Positions 7,847-16,105 of a DNA stretch of 64,000 nt are shown in pieces. Position numbers and translations under genes: made by a program. Source of the DNA: Rhizopus arrhizus (taxonomy: Eukaryota; Mucoromycota; Mucoromycetes; Mucorales; Rhizopodaceae); assembly GCA_024220505.1 (NCBI GenBank), contig JAKZZE010000017.1, positions 1,116,001 to 1,180,000 of the forward strand. Direction: 5' to 3'. Each line of letters starts with the position of its first letter. Within the stretch, counting starts at the first letter, position 1. Under the pieces are notes generated by a model, which was given only the letters and a program-made list of their open reading frames with translations, searched no databases and was not told where the DNA came from.

Positions 7847-9193
7847 TTATTGAAGTAATACGTTTGTTTCAGGATCAAGTCGCACATCATGATCTCTGAC
7901 ATTTTCCAAACACCATTGTACTTTAGGTAACAAATAGGGTTTCAGACGATTTCCGTGCACCCTTCTAATTCTAGTATCTTGTACATCCAAACTTTTAATA
8001 TGATATGTGCCTTTTCCTAATGATAGGTGTATAATGAATGGACCATCCCAATTGTCTTGTAATTTAGCAGACCAAGATGTAGATAGAGAGTCTCTGTATA
8101 ATAGTACTAAGTCTCCTAGTTTGAAGGGAGGCTTTAATTCTCTGCTCTCTTCTAATATCTTTTTCTCAATGGCCTTCTTTTGAGTTGCTTGTACTTGTGC
8201 AATAGCTTTTGCGGCTTGTTCACGTATTCTTCCCAGGTTGTATATTTGATGTATTGTCCTATGTCGTAAAATGGCTTCATACTTTGGTGAATTTCGTTCG
8301 TACACATGATGATCCAAGTCAAAAGGATTTTTTGGTTCATATCCATATGTCATGAAGAAGGGTGATTGCTTAGTTGATGCTTGCTTTATACTTCGGTAAG
8401 CAAATAAGGCAGCAGGAAGGTATACGTCCCAATCTTTTTTCTCCTCATTTGAACGTTTTTGTAATATTGAAGTAAGTGTTCGATTAAAGCGCTCGATTAA
8501 TCCATTACTTTGTGGATTATATGGTGTAGTCGTCTTGTGTATTATTCCATAACTTCTACATACTTGTCGAATTAAGTCGCTTAAGAAAGGCTTTCCATTA
8601 TCCGTAACTATAATAGTAGGACAACCATGTCTACATATTATCTCTTCATATAGGAACATGGCTATTTCTGCAGCTGTTTGAAAACGCATTGGTCTGGCTT
8701 CTACATATTTGGTCAGATAGTCGATGCCTGCTATGATATATCGAAAACCCGAACGTGAGGCTTGCACATGTTTAACATCTAAGGCTATTCTATCGAAGGG
8801 TTTGGTAGATACGGGTACTGGATACAATTCTTCGTTCAGATGCTTATTTCCATGCACTTGGCAATGATGACACCTTTTTACATATTCCATTATGTCTTTG
8901 GTCATTTTATCCCAGTAATACCTTGCAGCGATCTTGTGTAGTGTATTATTGTATGCCAAGTGTCCTCCTAAAGGATGTTGGTGATATGCGTATACGACTT
9001 CTTCTGCTTCTTTCTTGTTTAGTACTTTGCGGATCAATCCGTTTTCAGTATTGTATCGATAAAGTAAACCTTTGTATAGGGTAAATTTTTCGGATTCCCT
9101 AAGTAGGTATTTTTCTTCAGTGCGTGTGAGATTTGATGGTAGTTTGAGTGTTTGTAAATATTGTTTCAGTTGTTCTATTTGGCTATCTTCCAT
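7847..9193 (-). CDS. Retrotransposon integrase, separate ORF (copy 2)
   Basis: This 448-residue integrase is identical to the copy 1 protein. It has the HHCC region (His73, His78, Cys108, Cys111), the DDE core (Asp139, Asp198, Glu234) and GPF at 384-386. It stands alone behind a gap with a 20-nt A run, and ends about 120 nt before the fourth ORF. Identity to copy 1 over the whole length argues for a very recent duplication or for gene conversion. Confidence 0.95.
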   Translation of the reverse strand: MEDSQIEQLKQYLQTLKLPSNLTRTEEKYLLRESEKFTLYKGLLYRYNTENGLIRKVLNKKEAEEVVYAYHQHPLGGHLAYNNTLHKIAARYYWDKMTKDIMEYVKRCHHCQVHGNKHLNEELYPVPVSTKPFDRIALDVKHVQASRSGFRYIIAGIDYLTKYVEARPMRFQTAAEIAMFLYEEIICRHGCPTIIVTDNGKPFLSDLIRQVCRSYGIIHKTTTPYNPQSNGLIERFNRTLTSILQKRSNEEKKDWDVYLPAALFAYRSIKQASTKQSPFFMTYGYEPKNPFDLDHHVYERNSPKYEAILRHRTIHQIYNLGRIREQAAKAIAQVQATQKKAIEKKILEESRELKPPFKLGDLVLLYRDSLSTSWSAKLQDNWDGPFIIHLSLGKGTYHIKSLDVQDTRIRRVHGNRLKPYLLPKVQWCLENVRDHDVRLDPETNVLLQ

Positions 9194-9520
9194 TTTTGTG
9201 ATCTTGTGTAATGAATTCTTTCAGTGGCTTTTTGTTTATTGTTCAAGATGAATTTGTGTTGTTTCAAGTTTAGATTTTTTTTTTTTTTTTTTTTGAATAG
9301 CTTGTTTCGAATTTGTGTTGTTTTGTCCGACCTCCTCCTCTATGTAGTTTTTGCTGTTTTATAGTGTTTTTGCGATTGTTTTATGTTTTTATGTTTCGAC
9401 TACCCCTCCCATCCTCCATTGGTAGATAATAACAATAATAATAATAATGATATATAGTGATAAGTTGATATGTTGATAATGTCTAAAAATTGATTGTTGT
9501 AGTGTTTCAAATAGGTAGTA
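9194..9520 (-). other. Non-coding gap between PR-RT-RH and integrase (copy 2)
   Basis: This is the same gap as 1860-2185, one A longer in the A run. It has no ORF and no clear splice sites. Confidence 0.5.
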
Positions 9521-12500
9521 TTAGTACCCTAATCTGGACATGAAGTCTGCGCTCTCATTCACTCTTCCTGGGCGATATTTAATTTCGAATTCATATTCTG
9601 ACAAGATAACAATCCATCTTGCTATGATTCCAGTTGGGTTACTTGTTTTAAGCAATCCAGTTAAGGCGGAATGATCAGTAATGATAGTGAACTTCTTTCC
9701 TAGCAGGTATGGCCTGAAAAGCTTTACTGCCCACACCACAGCGAGACATTCTAACTTTGTAGGAGCATAGTTAACTTCTCCAGATTTCAATCCACGACTA
9801 GCAAAAATTACAGGGTGTTCACGGCCTTCTTTATCCAATTGCGTGAGTATACATCCTAAACCTAGCTTAGATGCATCGGTTACTAGTATAAATTGTTTGT
9901 TGAAATCTGGTCTTGCCAAAACAGGTGCAGTAGTGAGTAGCTTCTTTAATTGTTCAAAGGCTTGCGTCGCCTTATCTGTCCATGGTACTTTCTTTTTTGT
10001 CTTTGTTAATTCATGTAGGGGCCTTGCGATTGAAGCAAAGTTCTTGATGAATCTTCTATAATATGAAGCTAATCCCAAAAATGATCTTGTTTGTGTTACT
10101 GTTTTTGGTATAGGACATTCTATTATCTTTTGAATTTTCGATGGATCTGTCTGTATTCCTTCTCTTGTTACAATGTAGCCAAGAAACTTGAGATCCTTTT
10201 TGAAAAAGATACATTTTTCTGGGTTGAGCTTTAAATGGGCTACATCAATGCATTCAAATACTTGTTTAAGGTGTTCCAAGTGTTCATAAGGGTTTTGTGA
10301 GTAAACGTTGAGATCGTCTATATATGCTACTAGACATTTGTTCAATAAGGGTCTGAAACATAAGTCGATGAGCCGTTGAAAAGTGGCTGGAGAGTTTACT
10401 AATCCCATTGGCAACATGTTATAATGATACGTTCCAAATTTAGTTGTGAATGCGGTGTATTCCTTGCTACTTTCTTCTACTGGTACTTGGTGAAATCCAG
10501 CTCTCATGTCTAGAGCTGAGAATATTTTTGCTTTTCCTAGTGTATCAAGTAGATCATCTATTCGTGGCAAAGGATATGAATCTTTCTTTGTAACAGTATT
10601 TAATTTTCTGTAGTCAATGAACATGCGATATTCTCCGTTCTTCTTTTTAACTAATATGACAGGTGCAGCCCATGGGCTATTTGATGGTGATATTATTCCC
10701 AGTTTACAATATTTGTCTAACTCTTTTTGTAAATAGTCAGCTTCTATAGGACTGAGCCTGTAGGGACGGTGTCGAATAGGCATTGTGTCTTTTTCTAAGA
10801 TGATTCTGTGTTGAATAAGATCCGTGTGACCCATAGTGTTGTTATCCCAATCAAAGATATGCTTGTATTCTTGTAGCAGTTTATTAAGCTCTAGCTTTAT
10901 GTCATCAGATAAGTCTTGTGTCTCAAATTTGTCTAGAAGGTCTGAGTCTAATGTTTTCTCATCTTCTTCAACTTCGCTGATATGTCTTCTTTCCAAAGCA
11001 CACAATTCAGGGTTATTGTTTAGATCATAAGCGTGTACTATGGTATCTTTTTGTAGATTGAATTTTTCGAGTATCCCTAATTCTTCTTCTGGTTCTATTT
11101 GTATGTCTTTTCCTGTTCTGTTGAATATATGTATTTCCAGATTCCTTTTATTGGATACGAGTGATGTGCATGGATCAAAATATCCTTGTGCAGGCAAAAG
11201 AGTTGGATGGGTTACGTCAAACAAATATACATGGTTATTCCGTTCTTCCATAGGTTTATCGATTGTTATGGTCTTTGATGTGTTAGCGTGAATAGTAAGA
11301 CCTGTGGATGATGCTTTTATGCGGTAAGTTTCTTTTTCCAAGATAACATCGACTTTTTCTTCTTGATCGTCGTCAAGTACTAATAATGATTGTTCTTCTT
11401 CTTTTTCGACGTCTTCTTCTTCTGAGTAACTTTCTTCAGATTCAGTTGAACTATCTGTATCCATGTCATGGCTTTCATCAGACTCTTCGTTATTAAAGTG
11501 TACATGTTTAGTTATTTTGGAATTTGTTAAGCTAATAGGCTGCTGATAATTCTGGTGAAGGGCCTTTATCTTTGGCAAGGTTGCATTCTTCCTGATGAAG
11601 TGTATTTCTATTTCAGCTTTCTTGTTTTTGTATTTCACTTTTAAGGTTGAGCTATTGAAATCAATTTTTGCCTTGGCACGATTTAACCAATTGGTGCCTA
11701 AGATGAGGTGCGAAGGACACGATGGTAATACTTCTACGGTACATGGAATAATGATACCTTCCTTTACTTCTATTGGTACGTCGTAAATTATTCCAAGAGC
11801 GGGTTGTTTACTGTTATTTCCAAGTGTAAAAACGCTTTCAGACGGTGCATCTATTTCTAAACCGAGCACATCAGCCAATTCTTTTGACATACAAGTCTTG
11901 GCAGCTCCACAATCTACTAAAGTCTTGATTTTCTTATCATTAATATACACAGTAGAGTGTGCTGCTGTTGTATTTAATTCATCGTCAACAATATCTAAAG
12001 CTTGTATTGTAGGTTGTCGTTGCTCTTGTTGTTGCTGTTTTGTGGATATGCGCTTGGGTCTACATTCGCTGATTAACTTTCGTCTTAGGGTTGGAGCTAC
12101 TTGGATAAGTTCTCCTATTTCGATGTCTGCCTTTTGCTTCATTACATCAGAAACTATATCATATTGAATTAAAGCTGGTTCACTTTTAGTTCTAGTTCGT
12201 TTTTGTTTGATTATTTCTCTGTCTTGTATAGGTAAATCTGTGTCCATGTTTATATCATGTTGTGATGTATTCTGTTGATTGCTAACTGGCTGAATTTCTT
12301 CCAAATGACTTCTCGTTACAACTTTTCTTGCTAATGTAGGTTGCTTGCCCTTAGACTTCGATGTTGGCTTTATTTTGTTATAAGGAGTAGCAGTAGTAAC
12401 ATCAGGAGGCCGTTCAGGTCTTATTGCAGCACAGAGTTCTATTTGAGAAGGATCATAGTTGGTTTCTATATCTGATAGGATGACATTAAGTTGATGTTGA

Positions 12501-12556
12501 GAGTTTTCGTGTTTAATGGATTTGTTATTATTATGGGTGTTCGATTGACCATTCAT
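9521..12556 (-). CDS. Gag-pol downstream ORF: protease, reverse transcriptase, RNase H (copy 2)
   Basis: This 1011-residue ORF is identical to the copy 1 protein: protease-like domain with D215-C216-G217, acidic linker, reverse transcriptase with YIDD at 745-748, and RNase H with Asp894, Glu936, Asp961 and Asp1004. The frame is -1 relative to gag and open from the slippery site at 12586-12592. Because both copies carry the same DCG triplet, it is a family trait or an ancestral change and not damage in a single copy. Confidence 0.95.
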   Translation of the reverse strand: MNGQSNTHNNNKSIKHENSQHQLNVILSDIETNYDPSQIELCAAIRPERPPDVTTATPYNKIKPTSKSKGKQPTLARKVVTRSHLEEIQPVSNQQNTSQHDINMDTDLPIQDREIIKQKRTRTKSEPALIQYDIVSDVMKQKADIEIGELIQVAPTLRRKLISECRPKRISTKQQQQEQRQPTIQALDIVDDELNTTAAHSTVYINDKKIKTLVDCGAAKTCMSKELADVLGLEIDAPSESVFTLGNNSKQPALGIIYDVPIEVKEGIIIPCTVEVLPSCPSHLILGTNWLNRAKAKIDFNSSTLKVKYKNKKAEIEIHFIRKNATLPKIKALHQNYQQPISLTNSKITKHVHFNNEESDESHDMDTDSSTESEESYSEEEDVEKEEEQSLLVLDDDQEEKVDVILEKETYRIKASSTGLTIHANTSKTITIDKPMEERNNHVYLFDVTHPTLLPAQGYFDPCTSLVSNKRNLEIHIFNRTGKDIQIEPEEELGILEKFNLQKDTIVHAYDLNNNPELCALERRHISEVEEDEKTLDSDLLDKFETQDLSDDIKLELNKLLQEYKHIFDWDNNTMGHTDLIQHRIILEKDTMPIRHRPYRLSPIEADYLQKELDKYCKLGIISPSNSPWAAPVILVKKKNGEYRMFIDYRKLNTVTKKDSYPLPRIDDLLDTLGKAKIFSALDMRAGFHQVPVEESSKEYTAFTTKFGTYHYNMLPMGLVNSPATFQRLIDLCFRPLLNKCLVAYIDDLNVYSQNPYEHLEHLKQVFECIDVAHLKLNPEKCIFFKKDLKFLGYIVTREGIQTDPSKIQKIIECPIPKTVTQTRSFLGLASYYRRFIKNFASIARPLHELTKTKKKVPWTDKATQAFEQLKKLLTTAPVLARPDFNKQFILVTDASKLGLGCILTQLDKEGREHPVIFASRGLKSGEVNYAPTKLECLAVVWAVKLFRPYLLGKKFTIITDHSALTGLLKTSNPTGIIARWIVILSEYEFEIKYRPGRVNESADFMSRLGY

Positions 12557-12582
12557 TTTATCATTAAAAACAACCGACCCAT

Positions 12583-13752
12583 TTAGTTTTTTGACTGTTG
12601 TTGGAAATGTCGCTGATCATTCTGTTGAGGTTGTTGCGGCTGGTTTCCATTATTGTATCTTTGCTGGTTGCGATTGTCGTTACTGTAAGCAAGTCCATTT
12701 CGGTTAGATCCTGTATTGTTGTCCATATTTCCATTACTTCTTCCATATCTGCTGTTGTGGTTGTTGTAGTTATCATTGCTGTTATTGTAACGGTTGTACC
12801 TGTTGTAGTTTCGGTTAGGTTGGTTATAAGTTTGTTGCTTATTGAGTTCCTGTCGAATTGTCTGTTGAATTAGCTCAATAAGATCTTGCTGCTGATTAGT
12901 ATTGATGCTACGATGTCCATTAGCTTGTACATGACGTGCTTGGTTGCGATTTCTTGATGTGTCCATAGATACTAGCTGATTTGTACCGAGTACATTGTCG
13001 TGATAGGCATAAGTGGGTTGAGCGTTGTTGTAATGGATTTGATTAAGAGTTAATGCTGGCATGGAATGTTCATTTGTATCCACCAAATCAATGTTGTGGT
13101 TATTGGACATGTGATGATAATGTTGTGCAGCATCATTTTGATATATAAGGGCTTGATTAGCATTCCTTGGTATAAAAGGATTATCAACCATGGCGATCTT
13201 GCGAGGTCTATTAGCATTCCACCATCCTTCAGAGTGATTAATCCAGTCCTGCATAGTCTTTGAACTGCTCTGTATGCAAAACTGCTTTATCTCTCTAAGA
13301 AGACCTGCGCGAAACCTGCTTTCTATGACTGGCTCTTGAGTGATACCGGCAAGGTCTGCAGCTTCTCTTAATCTAGCAAGGAATATCTGGGGATGTTCTT
13401 GTTCGCCCTGGTACATTTCGTTGAACTCTAGTTCATAACTTTGTATCAATTCTGGAGTGATGTAATGATTCGTTAAGAGTTCTGTTGCATTATCATATTT
13501 AACGTCAGGGATTCGCTTGAGTATTTCTTTTTCATAATACACTTTAGCTGCTCCACGTAATTGTGCTTTCAAAATAGTAAGTTTGCGGGGTTCTTGAGTG
13601 ATGTTATTAATAGCAAAGTACGATTCTAAGATTTCTAAAAAGTGACGAAAGTCTTCGCCTTCGTAACCATGGAAATCAATAAGTACAGGTCGGTAACTTG
13701 CATTCATATTGGTATTTGCCAACGCGATATGTCCTGTGGTAAAGGTTGCCAT
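12583..13752 (-). CDS. gag: Gag structural protein (copy 2)
   Basis: This 389-residue Gag is identical to copy 1. The capsid-like region lies at about 25-190, with an Asn/Gln-rich tail from about 285 and no zinc knuckle. The ATG at 13752 is the first after the primer-binding site. The protein would assemble the virus-like particle in which reverse transcription occurs. Confidence 0.9.
   Translation of the reverse strand: MATFTTGHIALANTNMNASYRPVLIDFHGYEGEDFRHFLEILESYFAINNITQEPRKLTILKAQLRGAAKVYYEKEILKRIPDVKYDNATELLTNHYITPELIQSYELEFNEMYQGEQEHPQIFLARLREAADLAGITQEPVIESRFRAGLLREIKQFCIQSSSKTMQDWINHSEGWWNANRPRKIAMVDNPFIPRNANQALIYQNDAAQHYHHMSNNHNIDLVDTNEHSMPALTLNQIHYNNAQPTYAYHDNVLGTNQLVSMDTSRNRNQARHVQANGHRSINTNQQQDLIELIQQTIRQELNKQQTYNQPNRNYNRYNRYNNSNDNYNNHNSRYGRSNGNMDNNTGSNRNGLAYSNDNRNQQRYNNGNQPQQPQQNDQRHFQQQSKN
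12586..12592 (-). promoter_or_regulatory. -1 ribosomal frameshift heptamer A AAA AAC (copy 2)
   Basis: It has the same phase and context as in copy 1: TCA AAA AAC TAA ends gag, and the -1 frame continues into pol. Confidence 0.8.
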
Positions 13753-13824
13753 TTCAAAATTTGTGATAATTTTGTTTTAAAAGTTTAGGTTTGTAGATTT
13801 TTCTTGTAAGTTTTTGATTTAGAT

Positions 13825-13842
13825 CCCTCGTAGTGACCACCA
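13825..13842 (-). promoter_or_regulatory. Primer-binding site for tRNA-Ile(AAU), copy 2
   Basis: The 18-nt site is the same as at 6490-6507, two bases from the LTR end at 13845. It matches the 3' end of tRNA-Ile(AAU) exactly. Confidence 0.9.
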
Positions 13843-13844
13843 AA

Positions 13845-14351
13845 TGTAACTTGTTAGTACTTGGGATTTGGATTGTGTTAAAGTGTTGTAGATTTGTTTA
13901 ATTTGAAGTTTGAAGCCTTGAATGACTTGAGTTTGATTAACTTGATTGAACGTTTAACAGTTCTTTTGATATAGTAATTTGGTTTTAAGTAGTGACCACC
14001 AGATCTTTATAGATCAATAAGGTTAGGAGTAAGATTGTTTAATAAAAGATAAAAATAAAAGGGATCTTTCTTGATTCGTGATAATTCAGGTATCAGATCA
14101 GAAAGAATAAGTAAAAATAAAAAGAAAAGAAAAGGTGTTTGTGACCCAATAAGAAACAATTGCTTTTAAGCGCAAGAAGATTTTGTTTATTGAATGTCTG
14201 TTATTTTGTTCAAAATATTCATCTTATTTATATAAAAAATATGGGGTGCCTATTGTCTCTTGTCCTGAACTGTAAATTAAAGTTCATGTTCTTCATCCAA
14301 ACTGTAATTGTACATGTTTGTATCGGGGACTAAATCATTGTTCGTGTTACA
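13845..14351 (-). repeat. 5' LTR of Gypsy-type copy 2
   Basis: This 507-bp LTR has TGTAAC...GTTACA ends, a TATA box near 14224-14233 and the internal AGTGACCACCA at 13991-14001. In the block around 14136-14200 it matches the solo LTR at 32932-33454 and differs from the shared LTR at 6510-7016, although the proteins of both element copies are identical. Confidence 0.9.
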
Positions 14352-14404
14352 ACATTATAAACTGCAACGATTTAAATTCCGACGTTTCATTCCTGTTTGT
14401 TACA
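14352..14404 (-). repeat. End fragment of another LTR family
   Basis: The sequence from 14404 backwards begins TGTAACAAACAG and contains an AATTTAAATCGTTGCAG block. A related sequence in plus orientation lies at about 34746-34800. The Gypsy-type pair therefore landed about 50 bp inside the end of a different LTR, which itself sits about 40 bp from tRNA-Lys. Confidence 0.5.
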
Positions 14405-14444
14405 ACGTTCAAAAAGTTTGTCATGCGTCAAAACAAGAATTATA

Positions 14445-14517
14445 CGCCCGATGGGGGGCTCGAACCCCCGACATTGAGATTAAAAGTCTCACGCTCTACC
14501 AACTGAGCTAACCGGGC
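14445..14517 (-). tRNA. tRNA-Lys(UUU)
   Basis: The 73-nt cloverleaf has acceptor GCCCGGT paired with ATCGGGC (one G-T pair), A box TTAGCTCAGTTGG, anticodon loop CTTTTAA with anticodon TTT on a TGAGA/TCTCA stem, and B box GGTTCGAGCC. There is no intron. A TTTT stretch follows about 12 nt downstream on the minus strand. A LINE begins immediately at the 5' end, so the upstream flank of the tRNA gene is now LINE sequence. Confidence 0.93.
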
Positions 14518-14518
14518 A
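14504..14518. repeat. Left target-site duplication of the tRNA-Lys LINE
   Basis: TGAGCTAACCGGGCA, which is the first 14 nt of tRNA-Lys plus one upstream base. The same 15 bp recur at 19846-19860. Confidence 0.85.
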
Positions 14519-14938
14519 AGGCCGGGACTTTTCTTTCGCTTTTCGATCACTTTTTATCCTTTGTACAACCGGATAAAAGTATTCCCGATCACGTGTCCTA
14601 AAAGTATCATAGTTAGTAACTTACCAGACAACATAAACATCATTCATAGCCCAACAAGCAAAGCACCAAACAGCTCAAACGCATCCCAACCAAAAATTTC
14701 TGCAGAAAGAAGCACCATTTCGACATCTCAAGATCTTGAAATTACCAATTCCGAGAAATTAGCAGCTTCATCTACAAAGCAACAAGTTAGCACATCAACT
14801 GCTATTATAGAAACAGATAGTTCCTCTTCAGCTGTCGAAACCCCAAGCAAGCGCCTGTTTTCCGACCGTACGCCACCTCTTCTACCTGTTGATTCTGTCT
14901 TTCGACCCTCATCAGGAATTAACAAAAAGAATAAACAA

Positions 14939-16105
14939 ATGGCACCAAAAAAGAACGCCATTACAGCTCTACCGGAACACAATTTCAACATTCCCAGCAA
15001 CATGAACTTTGGAATCACTATGCTTCCTCAGGTAGCAACACATGCAACTGTAAAGAGCACTGAAAATTTTTCCCTCTCGGTTGAATCTGCACAGCCACAG
15101 GCTGAAGAAACACATGCACCACCACCTAATTGGGTTTCCACAATTTTGGATAGGTTCCGCCAGTATGACGACCGCCTATCCCAATTAGAACATCTGGTGG
15201 CAGAAAACCAGCGCTTGCGTGCTGAATTGAATTCTGCCAACATCAGAATCCAGGAACTGGAGAAACAATCTACGACCTCTGTAGAGTTTCCTGTTTTGGC
15301 ACCCACATCCAGCTCTACACAAGGCACTGAAGCTTCAAAATATGCCTCTGCCATAGTAAACAAAAATAGTACAACGGAAGAGTCGACCCAATCTTCTGCT
15401 ATCTCTTTTGCCTCTGTTGCAGCTAAGGGTAAGCATGCCCCCACACCACCTAAGACACCTAAGGCAAAGCGGACTCGTCGCATCACACCTCGACAGTTTC
15501 AGGCAATTACTCGTACTTTCACTACGGTATCAGAATCACATGGGTACCAGTACATCTACCTACCAAGTCGGTATCGGGAGGCTATTTCTAGTCTTCGTAC
15601 CAAGTTACGTAAGCTTAAAATCAATAATGCTCGTGTATTGGATGTACACTTCCCTGACAACCATGTTGTTGCGCTCCTCATCCACAATGATTATGTGGAA
15701 GAACTTTTATCTATTTTTGATAAAGCTGGTGTCAAACCTCTTGATAATTTTGATCCTTTGGATGCCCAACGTTTGCGCAACCCGCTTTTTAACAATTTAG
15801 ATCCGGAAGCTCGACAATCCAAATGTGTCGAAATACACCAAACTCGTCTTCTCCGTGCGCTTGATCACATCCGTGAATCTGTTCGTGTTGCTGTTGCTCG
15901 TGATTTCATGCGCAAACAATGGATCACTGATGATCAATTTAAAACCATCATTATGAAGACGTCAAGTACTTCTCTCCCTGTCGGTACTACCACTACCCAA
16001 GCTGATACTGACATGTCTGACGTGCTTGACACCTTTGTTGTTTCCTCTGCTGCTTCCTCTAAATCCCTCACAGGTGAAGGTGAACCTGTTGATGATGATT
16101 TATGA
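14939..16105 (+). CDS. LINE ORF1 protein (tRNA-Lys subfamily)
   Basis: This is a 388-residue ORF1 from the first in-frame ATG. The frame is open for a further 140 codons upstream, back to the LINE start, without any ATG. A coiled coil is likely at about residues 68-110, with Leu heptads and Gln/Glu. A basic KAKRTRR patch follows near 180. The C-terminal half shares landmarks with ORF1 of the tRNA-Ile LINEs, such as RVLD-x-x-FP, LLIH and FDPLD, so it is probably the same nucleic-acid-binding fold. Its role by analogy is RNA binding and particle assembly. The stop overlaps the ORF2 start (ATGA), suggesting termination-reinitiation. Confidence 0.85.
   Translation: MAPKKNAITALPEHNFNIPSNMNFGITMLPQVATHATVKSTENFSLSVESAQPQAEETHAPPPNWVSTILDRFRQYDDRLSQLEHLVAENQRLRAELNSANIRIQELEKQSTTSVEFPVLAPTSSSTQGTEASKYASAIVNKNSTTEESTQSSAISFASVAAKGKHAPTPPKTPKAKRTRRITPRQFQAITRTFTTVSESHGYQYIYLPSRYREAISSLRTKLRKLKINNARVLDVHFPDNHVVALLIHNDYVEELLSIFDKAGVKPLDNFDPLDAQRLRNPLFNNLDPEARQSKCVEIHQTRLLRALDHIRESVRVAVARDFMRKQWITDDQFKTIIMKTSSTSLPVGTTTTQADTDMSDVLDTFVVSSAASSKSLTGEGEPVDDDL

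Larger units (their letters stand above)
6510..14351 (-). mobile_element. Ty3/Gypsy-type LTR retrotransposon, copy 2 (complete)
   Basis: This is a complete element on the minus strand: 5' LTR 13845-14351, PBS 13842-13825, gag 13752-12583, PR-RT-RH 12556-9521, integrase 9193-7847, fourth ORF 7727-6942, and 3' LTR 6510-7016. That LTR also serves as the 5' LTR of copy 1. All ORFs are open, so the element looks young and possibly active. The outer LTR is followed by ACAT at 14352, consistent with the 4-bp duplications of related solo LTRs in this window, but the partner duplication lies outside the window. The element landed inside the end of another LTR next to tRNA-Lys. Confidence 0.93.
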
